A DNA stretch of 64,000 bases from an uncultured Schlesneria sp. (GTDB taxonomy: Bacteria; Planctomycetota; Planctomycetia; Planctomycetales; Planctomycetaceae), in contig CAIULL010000030.1 of NCBI GenBank assembly GCA_903899985.1, positions 1 to 64,000 of the forward strand, given 5' to 3'. Made by a program: the position numbers and the translations under genes. This document shows, one piece after another, positions 26,105-35,525 of this stretch (within the stretch, counting starts at the first letter, position 1; each line of letters starts with the position of its first letter). Under the pieces are notes generated by a model. The model searched no databases, was not told the DNA's origin, and was given only the letters and a program-made list of their open reading frames with translations.

Positions 26105-28841
26105 GATTCGATTGTTCTTCGGTTGGGAGAGAAAAATAAAACGTTGCACCCAATTTGGGTTTTGCTTCAGCCCAAACTCGCCCTCCGTGCCGGAGGATCA
26201 CTCGTTGGACAATTGCCAGTCCAACCCCCGTCCCTTCGAATTCATTCTGATGATGTAACCGGTTAAAGACCTTAAACAGCTTGTGGACGTATTGCATATC
26301 GAAACCGACACCATTGTCCTTGACGAAGTATACCGTTTCCTGATCAACAGTTCTGGAACCAATCTCGATTACGGGTGGGGTGCTTGATCGCGAATACTTG
26401 AGAGCGTTGTCGATCAGGTTTTGCCAGACCTGCTTCACGAGTGCAGCGTCGGCAAACGCAGGAGCAAGTTCGGCCACACGAAACTCCGCAGATTGGTTGT
26501 GGCTCAAGGCCGACAGACACTCTTGAACAATCGCATTCATCGAAACTTCCGACTTTTTCAGTTCCTGGCGGCCCAGCCGCGAGAACGCGAGCAGGTGGTC
26601 GATTAGACGCCCCATTCGTTCGGCATTATCACAGATTTCGTGAAGCGAATCCTGGGCGTCGGCCGGCAACTGGCTGCGATAATCCTCGATCAATATTTGT
26701 GAAAAACCGTTAATGGCCCTGAGAGGAGCCCGCAAGTCGTGAGAGACGGAGTAACTGAACGACTCCAGTTCCAGGTTGACCTCTTGAAGTTGAGCCGTCC
26801 GCAGGACCACTCGGTCCTCCAACTCGGCGTTGAGCGTTCGGATCTTGTTTTCAGCCTGTTTGCGGAGGGTAATGTCCTCCGAAAGGATCATGATTCCGCC
26901 GATGACTCCAGAAGCATCCAGCCACGGTCGCACCGCCCGACGGAGCCACAACTGGTTCCCGTTGGCTTGCACCCACAGATCTTCTTCATTCGAATGGGGT
27001 TCACCAGCGAGGGCCTTCCGGTGGATCTCTTTCCATTTTGCCGGCAAATCCGGGTGAACGTCGTAGTGATTGCGCCCGACGAGGTTTTGCTCTCGACCGT
27101 AATCGTTCATCCATCTTTGGCTGACCGCGAGATAGTTCATCTCCCGATCTAGCATAGCAATCGCCGCAGGGGCATGTTCGACGAATGAAAGCAACTGGGC
27201 TTCGCGGGCTTTCAAGGCCGCTTCTGCGACTTTGCGATCGGTGATTTCCACAAGGACGCTGATAGCCCCGCGAGGTCGCCCTTGCTCGTTTCGCAGGGTC
27301 GTCGCGTAGGCCAACATCTCGCGGTCAGTGCCATCGTCGAAGGCCAGGGTGAACTCGAAGTTTTCCACTGGAATGCCGTGGGCCGCCTGTTGAGCAGGCA
27401 GTTCGTCAGCTCGTAGTTCGCGACCATCTTTCATCGCCTTGAAATGTCGTGGTTTGATTCCTTCTGGCGCGCTGAGTGATATCTCGGTACCTCGCGGGAT
27501 TCGGACCAGCGCGTTGGCCGCGCGATTGCCCGTCATATGCTGGCATTCCGGGTCGTGGGAGATGAATATGGCGGCCGGCACGGCATCCAGCGTTGCAGCC
27601 AGCTCCTCGGCCCGTTCTCTTGCGAGCTGATCACTTGCGATCAGTGCCGCCTCCACCTGTTTTCGCTCGGTAATGTCGTAATTGACCCCCAGAAAACGGG
27701 CTAAGGTCGGGAGTACTTCGGCTTTCTCAGGCGTGCCGTAAAAAAAGGTGCCTGCCCCGGCGATCCAGCGGAGTTGGCCGTCGGCCCGAATGATCCGGAA
27801 TTCCGCCTCGAATTTGCCCGTCCGAGTCGCGATATCCCATTTTGATTGGACGTCGCTCAAATCATCCGGGTGGACGAATCGAAAGAACGCATCAGGACCC
27901 GGTTCAATCTCGCCCGGGCGCAGCCCGAGGAGCCTGAACTCAACATCGTTCCAGACACTCTTACCAGTCTTCAGATCGACCTCGAATGTCCCCATTGAGC
28001 CTGCTTCAAGCGTCAAACGGAGCCTTTCTTCGCTGGCCTCGACAACCATCGCTGCGAGTTTACGTTCGGTGACATCTGCTGAGATCAAAACGCCGCGGAG
28101 GGGTCCGTTTCCGTCGAAAAAGACCCTCTTACGGACGTTCAACCAACGCACCGACCCATCCGTACGGACGACACGGTGCTCGAACGCAAACAACCCATCT
28201 CCTTTCGAGTCGAGGCACTGGGCGATCCGCCGCTCCAATTCAGGACGGTCGTCCGGGTGGAAGCGGTCGTGCACGACCGTGCGGGGGACCGGTTTCCCCG
28301 CCGGAAGATCAAAAAACGCCGCAGCCAACGATGACAGTTCTGTTGTTCCGGTATGATAGTCGATCTGCATGAGTCCGAGGCCGGCCACGTCGACCGCTAG
28401 TTTCAGGAGCTCTTCGCTTTCTGCTAAATCCGCAGTGCGCTCGGCGATCTCTCTCTCAAGTTCGCTGGCGCTGCGGAGGCCAAAAAACTGCGGTGTGATT
28501 CGAATGATGGCGAACACACTCGCCCAGGAAATGATCGCCGTAAAAAATTTCAGAAGACCTGACAACCGGTAGGCGGGCCACCAAAAGATGGTCGCATCCA
28601 TCAGATGCGTGAGACCACACATGATGACGAATGCAACGAAAAACGGGACGAGGCCCTTGAAGGGGAATTTCTTGTACCTTGTGGCATAGTAAGCCAGCAG
28701 GAACGGAATCACGAAGTACGCGGCACCGATGGCCAGGTCTGACACAATGTGCAGCCAACCGAGTCCGGGTGACCACTCCCCGCATTTCCATCTGGGCGGA
28801 AAACCGGATGAATCAAAGAGATCACCCCAAAATGCCCACAT
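26088..28841 (-). CDS. Sensor kinase with ethylene-receptor-like N-terminus and four PAS domains
   Basis: A 917-residue histidine kinase. The N-terminal 125 residues hold three membrane helices with the ethylene-binding signature: VSDLAIGAAYFVIP matches ISDFFIAIAYFSIP of plant ETR1, and FVIMCGLTHLMDA carries the Cys-x3-His that in ETR1 holds the copper cofactor. About four PAS/PAC units follow (150-650), then HisKA with the phospho-His in SYSVSHDLRAPLRAINGF (about 702) and an HATPase with DNGVGFDM and GTGVGLAIV. Likely a membrane sensor for ethylene or another copper-bound ligand. AGGACA precedes ATG 28841. The downstream regulator overlaps it. Confidence 0.92.
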   Translation of the reverse strand: MWAFWGDLFDSSGFPPRWKCGEWSPGLGWLHIVSDLAIGAAYFVIPFLLAYYATRYKKFPFKGLVPFFVAFVIMCGLTHLMDATIFWWPAYRLSGLLKFFTAIISWASVFAIIRITPQFFGLRSASELEREIAERTADLAESEELLKLAVDVAGLGLMQIDYHTGTTELSSLAAAFFDLPAGKPVPRTVVHDRFHPDDRPELERRIAQCLDSKGDGLFAFEHRVVRTDGSVRWLNVRKRVFFDGNGPLRGVLISADVTERKLAAMVVEASEERLRLTLEAGSMGTFEVDLKTGKSVWNDVEFRLLGLRPGEIEPGPDAFFRFVHPDDLSDVQSKWDIATRTGKFEAEFRIIRADGQLRWIAGAGTFFYGTPEKAEVLPTLARFLGVNYDITERKQVEAALIASDQLARERAEELAATLDAVPAAIFISHDPECQHMTGNRAANALVRIPRGTEISLSAPEGIKPRHFKAMKDGRELRADELPAQQAAHGIPVENFEFTLAFDDGTDREMLAYATTLRNEQGRPRGAISVLVEITDRKVAEAALKAREAQLLSFVEHAPAAIAMLDREMNYLAVSQRWMNDYGREQNLVGRNHYDVHPDLPAKWKEIHRKALAGEPHSNEEDLWVQANGNQLWLRRAVRPWLDASGVIGGIMILSEDITLRKQAENKIRTLNAELEDRVVLRTAQLQEVNLELESFSYSVSHDLRAPLRAINGFSQILIEDYRSQLPADAQDSLHEICDNAERMGRLIDHLLAFSRLGRQELKKSEVSMNAIVQECLSALSHNQSAEFRVAELAPAFADAALVKQVWQNLIDNALKYSRSSTPPVIEIGSRTVDQETVYFVKDNGVGFDMQYVHKLFKVFNRLHHQNEFEGTGVGLAIVQRVILRHGGRVWAEAKPKLGATFYFSLPTEEQSNHDGNH

Positions 28842-29620
28842 ACTATTGTGTCCTAAATACGAGACGAAAGTTTAGGCACCACAGTGCAAATGAAATATTG
28901 AATCTTTGTGTTTGATCAATTTCCCCATTCTACTGGATTTGGGGACGTATCGCCTCACGCCATCGTAAAATGTATTTGACATGTACATCTTGAACTCCTG
29001 TTCGACTTTGCAGCGTTCGATTGGCTGATGTTAGCCGATCGGGAATGCGAGGGATTGTAGACAGAGGAACGAGCATGTTCGTGAAAGGAAGGACTTTAAA
29101 ATCACGTAAAGCCGCTCTGATTCGCTCGACGGACCGTAAGAATCGGGCAGTGTCTGCCTTAAAGGTGTGATCGAACAGAGAGTGAACCTGACGAGACTCG
29201 AATTATTCACTTTGGAGTCAATCGAATCTCGTTTGATCGTCCTCAGCGTGCACTCGCTCGCGATCCCCCCCGCCCTTTTTTTGCGGCGGCTTTGGCGTAA
29301 CTGATTTTGAGTCGAATTCTCAGCGTGGCCTCGCCGTGTTGGCGTGCGTCAAAAACCTCGATTTCCTATAGAGTCCTCCAAACGTTAAAAAAAAGTTGCG
29401 AAAATGGGTTTAAAGGCGACAGGTTCTGTTTTATAAATTTGTCGCACTCTTGTGTGTACCAAATGCTCGCGACGCCAGAAATGGAGAGAGAATCGTTACG
29501 AGATCGTTGAGGGTCAACGAAGCGATAAAGGGATTCTTTCCTCGAGTCCGTAGATCATCCATGGTCGTTGAATCAATTTCGCCTCCGGATCGGCCAGTCT
29601 TCGCGATGAGGGTGTGCAAA

Positions 29621-29682
29621 GTTGGCCAAGTTCGCACATGCGAAAATCCCATCAAAAATAGGAACTTGGCCAACTTGGCCAA
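29621..29682 (+). repeat. 62-bp hairpin repeat, copy A
   Basis: Starts GTTGGCCAAGTT and ends in AACTTGGCCAAC followed by TTGGCCAA, so 12-bp perfect inverted ends (29621-29632 and 29663-29674) enclose CGCACATGCGAAAATCCCATC. The core GCGAAAATCCCATCAAAA is shared with copy B. Confidence 0.7.
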
Positions 29683-29805
29683 TATTTTTGCAATTGTTTG
29701 GCGGGCGTCAAAATCTCGACCTTGCCCTACGCAGGCGAACACCAGAAACCAAAGAGCGCCCGGTGGCAGGCTCGCTCTGTTGAATTCAGTACACGAGCGA
29801 ACGAA

Positions 29806-29867
29806 GTTGGCCAACTTTGCACACGCGAAAATCCCATCAAAACCAGGAAGTTGCCCAACTTGACCAA
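29806..29867 (+). repeat. 62-bp hairpin repeat, copy B
   Basis: Direct repeat of copy A at an offset of 185 bp. The core CGCGAAAATCCCATCAAAA is kept; the inverted ends have drifted (GTTGGCCAACTT against AAGTTGCCCAAC). Only two copies were found, with no regular spacing, so this is not a CRISPR array. Confidence 0.7.
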
Positions 29868-30112
29868 GTTAATTTAATTTGTCTTGCCAGCTTCGAAGGC
29901 TCGACCGCAACCTACAGGATTTGGACTCCGGAGGCTGGTGCACCCCGTCTCGCCTGAACTTACTTCGAAGGCTCGACCTCAACGTGCTGGACTTTAACCA
30001 AACAAAAGAGTTCGGCCACTCTGGATGATGTCAAACTGTCGATCGCATATGATCTGACGATTATTGGCGATGGCGCAAGCGGTGGAGACGGTTGCGATGA
30101 CTTCGGTGACGT

Positions 30113-33100
30113 ATGCCTGAAATTCCGAATCCCAAATTGAGGACGCCGCCTCTACAGCAGCGTTCTGCGACGGGCGTATCACTCGAACAGGAGTATACAG
30201 GCTATGCAGAACTAAACTGCCTGACGAATTACTCGTTCCTTCAGGCCGCTTCGCATCCTGACGAGCTCGTGCAGCGCGCGGCGGAACTTCGATACAACGC
30301 ACTGGCAATCACTGATCGCAACAGCCTGGCCGGCGTCGTTCGTGCGCACGCAGCGGCCAAGCCACTTGGGCTGAAACTGCTGATCGGAACGGAATTAATT
30401 CTGGACGATGCCTCGCGCGTGGTCCTGTTGGCGATGAATCGAAAGGGTTACGGGCGACTTGCCCGCTTGCTGACCCTCGGAAAACGCCGTGCACCGAAGG
30501 GAGAGTGCCAGCTCAATTTTTTCGATGTGACTCAGCATGCGGAAGGTTTGCTGGCTTCGGTCATTCTGAAGGAAGACCAGACAGAAAACACGCTTGCCAG
30601 TTTGCATCGTTGGCGTGAGGTGTTTGGAGACCGATGTTCTGTTCTGGCGTCGCTGCAATACGGACCGCATGACGATGTATTGCTCGAACAATACCGGCGA
30701 ATCAGCAATGACGTTCGCCTGCCGCTTGTTGCGAGTAATCGAGTGCTCTACCACGATTCTTGCCGGAGGTATCTGCATGATGTACTGACGGCAATTCAGC
30801 TCGGCTGCACGGTTGCCGATCTCGGCACCAGTCGACCAGAGAATGGCCAGCAATACCTCAAATCGGGTGATGAGCTACGACGACTGTTCAGAACCTGTCC
30901 TTCTGCCGTTGAGCGGACCGTCGAAATCGCAGGTCGCTGTCATTTCTCACTGGATGAACTTCGTTACGAATATCCGGAAGAGCTCTCGCCATCGGGCGAG
31001 TCTCCGTTGGCCTGGTTGATTCAACTGACGTGGACAGGGGCGCGCGAGCGGTTTCCGGATGGACTTCCTGACAGAATTCGATTGCTGATTGAGCACGAAT
31101 TGCAGTTGATCGAACAATTGCATTACGAAGCCTATTTTCTGACGGTCTGGGACCTGGTTCGGTTTGCTCGCAGTCGGGGAATCCTGTGTCAGGGGCGCGG
31201 CTCGGCCGCGAATTCGGTCGTTTGCTTCTGCCTCGGTGTCACGAGCGTTGATCCAGATCGGATTGACGTCTTGTTCGAGCGATTCATTTCGCAGGAACGG
31301 GGTGAAGCCCCGGATATCGACGTCGATTTCGAGCATGAAAGACGAGAAGAAGTGCTGCAATATCTGTATGAAAAGTACGGACGTGAGCGCGCCGGAATGA
31401 CTGCCGAAGTGATTTCCTATCGCCCTCGTTCGGCCGTACGAGATGTCGGCAAGGCGTTGGGGCTTTCGCTGGACCGAGTTGATTCACTGGCCAAAGCGGT
31501 TGAGTATTCTCCACAAAAGCAGGAGGTATTAGCTGAAAGGTTTCACGAAAACGGCTTCGATACGAGTTCGCCACTTGGACGTCACTTTGTGAATCTTGTC
31601 GATGAGTTACTGGGGTTTCCTCGTCATCTCTCTCAGCATGTCGGCGGCATGGTCATCACAAACGGCCCGCTTTGTGAACTTGTTCCGATCGAGAATGCCG
31701 TGATGGCCAATCGCACGGTGATCGAATGGGATAAGAACGATCTCGATGCACTTGGGATCCTCAAAGTCGATTGTCTCGCCTTGGGGATGTTGACTGCGAT
31801 TCGAAAAACGTTCGAAATGATCAAGCGTCATCATGGGAAAGATTTATCGCTGGCAACAGTTCCTGCTGAAGACCAGGCCGTTTATCAGATGCTCTGTCGT
31901 GCCGAATCAATTGGCGTGTTCCAGGTGGAATCGCGGGCACAGATGAGTATGCTGCCACGTCTGTTGCCACGATCCTTCTATGACCTTGTCGTCGAAGTGG
32001 CCATCGTACGCCCCGGGCCAATCCAGGGGAATATGGTCCATCCCTACTTGAGGCGTCGAAGCGGTGAAGAGACGATTTCGTTTCCCAGCGAAGCGGTTCG
32101 AGGCGTGTTGGAAAAGACGATGGGGGTTCCCATCTTTCAGGAACAGGCGATGCGACTGGCAGTCGTCGCTGCCGGGTTTACCCCTGGCGAAGCAGATCAG
32201 CTTCGCCGTGCGATGGGGGCCTGGCGACGTCGGGGGGTAATGGAGCCGTTTCGCAAAAAGTTACTCGATGGAATGGATGAGCGAGGTTACGACCGGGATT
32301 TTGCCGAGCGGGTTTACGAGCAGATTCAAGGGTTTGGCGAGTATGGCTTCCCCGAATCACATGCTGCCAGCTTTGCGTTGTTGGTCTATTGTTCTGCGTG
32401 GCTCAAATACTATTACCCCGCCGAATTCACTGCAGCACTGCTCAATAGCCAGCCGCTTGGCTTTTATGCGCCGGCGCAGCTTGTCTCGGAAGCCATGCGT
32501 CAGCAGGTTGTTGTCCGCCCAATCGACATCAATGCCAGCGACTGGGATTGCACGCTTGAGCGAATGAATCTTGAGACGACCACTGATTCTGAAAAGAAAT
32601 CCAACCTGACGACTGAAAACCCGCATCAAAGACCGCTGGCGCTTCGATTAGGAATGAGAATGATTAAGGGCCTGCGACATGCTTCGGCCAGTTCGATCAT
32701 GATGGCTCGCAAGTCCAAGCCTTTCGCCTCGCAAGCCGACTTCGTAGCGCACTCGGATTTGAGTCATCGCGAGATGACGCTGTTGGCTCAGGCAGACGCC
32801 TTCAATTCTCTGGAAGCGTCCCGTCGAACAGCAGTATGGGATGCGATGCCTGCGAGGGAAGATGCGCCACTTTTCGAGCGAGTTAACGACGTCGAACCCG
32901 ATCCAACACTTCCGCGGATGACGCCGGTACAAGAGGTCGTCGCGGACTATCAGGCGGCGGGACTATCGCTTCGCGCTCACCCGATCAGTTTCGTTCGGCC
33001 GCAACTCGATCAACGTGGAGTTGTCCGTGCCAGCGACCTGCTGGTTCTTGAGGCCGAACGGAAGTACCTCGTTGCGGGACTCGTTCTTCTCAGACAGCGA

Positions 33101-33340
33101 CCATCGACCGCAAAGGGGATCACATTTATGACGCTCGAGGACGAAACAGGAACCACCAACCTTGTCGTCCACGTGAATGTCTGGGAACGTTTTCGATTGA
33201 TCGCTCGACGCGCATCGGCCTTGATTGCGCACGGTATCCTGCAGCGCGAGAACGGAGTGACTCATCTAGTCATCGATAAGATGGAAGACATGACTGAGAT
33301 TTTTGGAGAGTTCCACAATTCCTCCCGCGATTTTCGATAA
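30113..33340 (+). CDS. dnaE2: Error-prone DNA polymerase III alpha-type subunit
   Basis: A 1075-residue C-family polymerase of the DnaE2 (ImuC) type, which does error-prone translesion synthesis after DNA damage. The N-terminal PHP domain reads YAELNCLTNYSFLQAASHPDEL...ALAITDRNSLAGVVRAH: metal-binding histidines are replaced, as is usual in DnaE2. Catalytic aspartates sit in APDIDVDFEHERREEV (about residue 400). FQEQAMRLAVVAAGFTPGEAD and a C-terminal OB fold (ITFMTLEDETGTTNLVV) complete it. In most bacteria dnaE2 follows imuA-imuB; here the upstream 1.27 kb is non-coding and no imuB is in the window. The exact start is uncertain by a few codons. Confidence 0.93.
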   Translation: MPEIPNPKLRTPPLQQRSATGVSLEQEYTGYAELNCLTNYSFLQAASHPDELVQRAAELRYNALAITDRNSLAGVVRAHAAAKPLGLKLLIGTELILDDASRVVLLAMNRKGYGRLARLLTLGKRRAPKGECQLNFFDVTQHAEGLLASVILKEDQTENTLASLHRWREVFGDRCSVLASLQYGPHDDVLLEQYRRISNDVRLPLVASNRVLYHDSCRRYLHDVLTAIQLGCTVADLGTSRPENGQQYLKSGDELRRLFRTCPSAVERTVEIAGRCHFSLDELRYEYPEELSPSGESPLAWLIQLTWTGARERFPDGLPDRIRLLIEHELQLIEQLHYEAYFLTVWDLVRFARSRGILCQGRGSAANSVVCFCLGVTSVDPDRIDVLFERFISQERGEAPDIDVDFEHERREEVLQYLYEKYGRERAGMTAEVISYRPRSAVRDVGKALGLSLDRVDSLAKAVEYSPQKQEVLAERFHENGFDTSSPLGRHFVNLVDELLGFPRHLSQHVGGMVITNGPLCELVPIENAVMANRTVIEWDKNDLDALGILKVDCLALGMLTAIRKTFEMIKRHHGKDLSLATVPAEDQAVYQMLCRAESIGVFQVESRAQMSMLPRLLPRSFYDLVVEVAIVRPGPIQGNMVHPYLRRRSGEETISFPSEAVRGVLEKTMGVPIFQEQAMRLAVVAAGFTPGEADQLRRAMGAWRRRGVMEPFRKKLLDGMDERGYDRDFAERVYEQIQGFGEYGFPESHAASFALLVYCSAWLKYYYPAEFTAALLNSQPLGFYAPAQLVSEAMRQQVVVRPIDINASDWDCTLERMNLETTTDSEKKSNLTTENPHQRPLALRLGMRMIKGLRHASASSIMMARKSKPFASQADFVAHSDLSHREMTLLAQADAFNSLEASRRTAVWDAMPAREDAPLFERVNDVEPDPTLPRMTPVQEVVADYQAAGLSLRAHPISFVRPQLDQRGVVRASDLLVLEAERKYLVAGLVLLRQRPSTAKGITFMTLEDETGTTNLVVHVNVWERFRLIARRASALIAHGILQRENGVTHLVIDKMEDMTEIFGEFHNSSRDFR

Positions 33341-33441
33341 CACATCAGCGTGAATGAACGGATCATTTGCCATTGAGGGGTTAAAGAAATACTCTTTAAA
33401 GATCCACTTCGAATTCACCACGTTTCAATTTGGGGCCAAAC

Positions 33442-34176
33442 ATGTTCCGGTCTTTACGATCATATTTCCTGTTGTTCAGCGCCGCTTCAATGGCATTGAA
33501 TCCACTCGATGCGGAAGAAAAGGCGCCTCCCGCACGACTTTTAAATTTGCCGCTGGTGTTTCAGGATAACTTTGAAACCGGCGATCCTTCGGCTCGCTGG
33601 GAAGCGAGTGAACCCAAGGCCTGGAAACTGACCGAAATCGGTGGAAACAAGGTATGGAGCCAATTTCAGCACATTGAAACCAAGACGCCGGTTCGCTCAC
33701 CGTTTAATCGGTCGGTTGCGAAGGGCGTGATTGTCGGAAGCTGTGTGCTCGATGTTCAGCTCCAGTCGACCGCTCGTGATTATCCACACCGATCACTTTG
33801 TCTATTCTTCGGATATCAAGACCCGGCGCACATGTATTATGTCCATCTGGGCCAGAAGACGGACGATCACGCGAATCAGATTTTTATTGTGAACAACGAG
33901 CCAAGAAAGAAGATTTCGACTAAGACGACAGAAGGAACTCCATGGGACAATGAATGGCACCATGTTCGAGTCGTACGCGATGTCGACAACGGAAAGATTG
34001 AAGTCTACTTTGACAACATGGCTGAACCGGTGATGACTGCTGTCGACCACACGTTTAAGTGGGGGCAAATCGGCATTGGCTCGTTCGATGACACCGGCAA
34101 TTTTGACAACGTGCTTGTCTATGGAAATAAAGTCGATAAGCCTGTCGAGCCAAATCCACCAAAGACGAATAATTAA
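33442..34176 (+). CDS. Secreted LamG/DUF1080-like protein
   Basis: A 244-residue protein with a signal peptide (SYFLLFSAASMALNPLDA) and one beta-sandwich domain of the concanavalin/LamG or DUF1080 type. Seen are FQDNFETGDPSARWEASEPKAWKL at the front, SLCLFFGYQDPAHMYYVHLGQKTDDHANQIFIV in the middle, and WHHVRVVRDVDNGKIEVYFDNMAEPV...GQIGIGSFDDTGNFDNVLVYG at the end, which is the usual laminin-G-like order. No catalytic residues are evident; it may bind a sugar or surface glycan. TTG 33430 is the track start; ATG 33442 with GGGGC upstream is preferred. Next gene starts 20 nt later. Confidence 0.75.
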   Translation: MFRSLRSYFLLFSAASMALNPLDAEEKAPPARLLNLPLVFQDNFETGDPSARWEASEPKAWKLTEIGGNKVWSQFQHIETKTPVRSPFNRSVAKGVIVGSCVLDVQLQSTARDYPHRSLCLFFGYQDPAHMYYVHLGQKTDDHANQIFIVNNEPRKKISTKTTEGTPWDNEWHHVRVVRDVDNGKIEVYFDNMAEPVMTAVDHTFKWGQIGIGSFDDTGNFDNVLVYGNKVDKPVEPNPPKTNN

Positions 34177-34196
34177 CCCAATGAGGAGGATGCGAG

Positions 34197-34553
34197 ATGA
34201 CTTCTGGACCTGCTGGTAATATTACGTTCCTTGTGTCCCAACTGATTAACCAGGGGCCGATCCTCTTCGTATACCTCGTGGCAGGCTACTTTTCGATAAT
34301 TTATATGAGTCGGGCCCGACTCCCTTCGACGCTCACACTGATCGGGGTCATGATCCTCTTGGCGACAATATTTGGACAATCAGCGGTACACGCTTATTTA
34401 GCCAGCAACCGCACCAGCGTGTCGTTCCCTGAATTGACTCAAATTACGATTGTTGCCGGTAGTTGCCTGAGAGCGGTGGGACTTGGTTTTCTTGTTGCTG
34501 CGATCTTCGTCGGTCGTAACGAGACTTCCGGCGAACGTTACCTTCGCGAGTAA
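34197..34553 (+). CDS. Small membrane protein, unknown
   Basis: A 118-residue protein with three likely membrane helices: GPILFVYLVAGYFSIIYM, TLTLIGVMILLATIFG and IVAGSCLRAVGLGFLVAAIFV. I do not recognise a family or a functional motif. The very strong GAGGAGG ribosome site 7 nt before ATG 34197 and the 20-nt gap to the secreted LamG-like gene suggest co-transcription. Its 3' end overlaps the convergent BtuF-like gene by 16 nt. Confidence 0.7.
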   Translation: MTSGPAGNITFLVSQLINQGPILFVYLVAGYFSIIYMSRARLPSTLTLIGVMILLATIFGQSAVHAYLASNRTSVSFPELTQITIVAGSCLRAVGLGFLVAAIFVGRNETSGERYLRE

Positions 34554-35482
34554 ATACCACACTCACGTTCAAGATCAACTTTGATTGCCGCCACCTGGCC
34601 AGGAGGCAATGGGTGAACCTCAGGATGAAGAGCATGAGCCAGGATTTCCAGGCTGTCCACAAGACGCGGCCCTGGTCGGCTGAAATAGGAGTTTCCATCC
34701 ATCAGATAGACTCGATCTGAACGAACGCACCTGAGGCTGGCAAAACCTGGATAGGCGGCCAGAATTGGCAGGTCCTTACGCGTCCTCTCGATGTCAAATC
34801 CGCAACATGCGACGACGAGTATATCGGGGTCAGCAGAAATAATCTCTTGCCAAGGAATTGTCCGAGAAGGCTGAGATTCTTGTCCGATGACTTCGATTCC
34901 CCCGGCAAACCGAACCAGTTCCGGGGTCCAATGTCCTGAGGAAAACGGCGGATCGATCCATTCCAGTACGACGACACGAGGTGGATTTGTAATGCGGCGG
35001 GTCCGATCTTTAACCACATTAACACGTTGTTGTAGTCGGGCGACGGATGCATCCGCCTGACCCAGGGCGTTTGCAGCAGTTCCAACGAACGACATGCAGG
35101 AAAGGACTTCTCCGAGAGTATGCGGCTCCAGATTGATGACCTTTGGGCGGCCAGGTAAACGGCAGGCCGCGTCTGTTACTTCGGACTCTGCGACAGCGCA
35201 TACATCGCACAGGGCCTGAGTGATGATTAATTCAGGTTGCAGTTGCGCAAGGATATTCTGGTTGAGCGAGTAAAGTGCCCGCTGCGACTTCAATCGCTCG
35301 CGAACTAATGCGTCGATCTCATGGCTGGAGGCATCTACAGGAATCAACGTCGTTGTGACTTTTGGCAGCTCACGCACGAAGGGAGGATAGTCGCATTCAT
35401 GAGTGACACCGACCAGTTGATCACCTGCGCCTATCGCGCAAACGATTTCGGTCGCACTGGGAAGCAGCGAAACAATCCGCAT
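34538..35482 (-). CDS. BtuF/FepB-like periplasmic-binding-fold protein (cobalamin-binding type)
   Basis: A 314-residue protein of the class III solute-binding fold. It opens MRIVSLLPSATEIVCAIGAGDQLVGVTHECDYP, the standard start of BtuF-like proteins, and has QPELIITQALCDVCAV and the second-lobe PRVVVLEWIDPPFSSGHWTPELV with IISADPDILVVACCGF. There is no signal peptide: the first residues are already the first strand. Cytoplasmic proteins of this type are common outside proteobacteria and usually annotated as cobalamin-binding; an exported version would need a start upstream that is not visible. No permease or ATPase gene is adjacent. Overlaps the small membrane gene by 16 nt. Confidence 0.8.
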   Translation of the reverse strand: MRIVSLLPSATEIVCAIGAGDQLVGVTHECDYPPFVRELPKVTTTLIPVDASSHEIDALVRERLKSQRALYSLNQNILAQLQPELIITQALCDVCAVAESEVTDAACRLPGRPKVINLEPHTLGEVLSCMSFVGTAANALGQADASVARLQQRVNVVKDRTRRITNPPRVVVLEWIDPPFSSGHWTPELVRFAGGIEVIGQESQPSRTIPWQEIISADPDILVVACCGFDIERTRKDLPILAAYPGFASLRCVRSDRVYLMDGNSYFSRPGPRLVDSLEILAHALHPEVHPLPPGQVAAIKVDLERECGIYSRR

Positions 35483-35525
35483 TAATTAACGCCTGCGTGA
35501 GAGGGAATAAAACGAATCGACAATC

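Larger units (their letters stand above)
28842..30112. other. Large non-coding stretch with repeats
   Basis: About 1270 bp without a supported gene. The left part (to 29280) is unremarkable. The right part contains the 62-bp repeat pair listed separately, a 16-bp direct repeat CTTCGAAGGCTCGACC (29891-29906 and 29963-29978), and a C- and T-run (about 29265-29281). The ORFs 29307..29510, 29431..29814 and 29450..29863 overlap on both strands and run through the repeats; none resembles a protein family. Best read as decayed or interspersed repeat DNA; the dnaE2 promoter must lie near its right end. Confidence 0.5.

Noticed and set aside
29431-29863. ORFs 29431..29814 (minus) and 29450..29863 (plus)
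   Set aside because: They overlap on opposite strands, run through repeats and match no family.
29621-29867. Two 62-bp repeats considered as CRISPR
   Set aside because: Only two copies, 185 bp apart, and no cas genes in the window.
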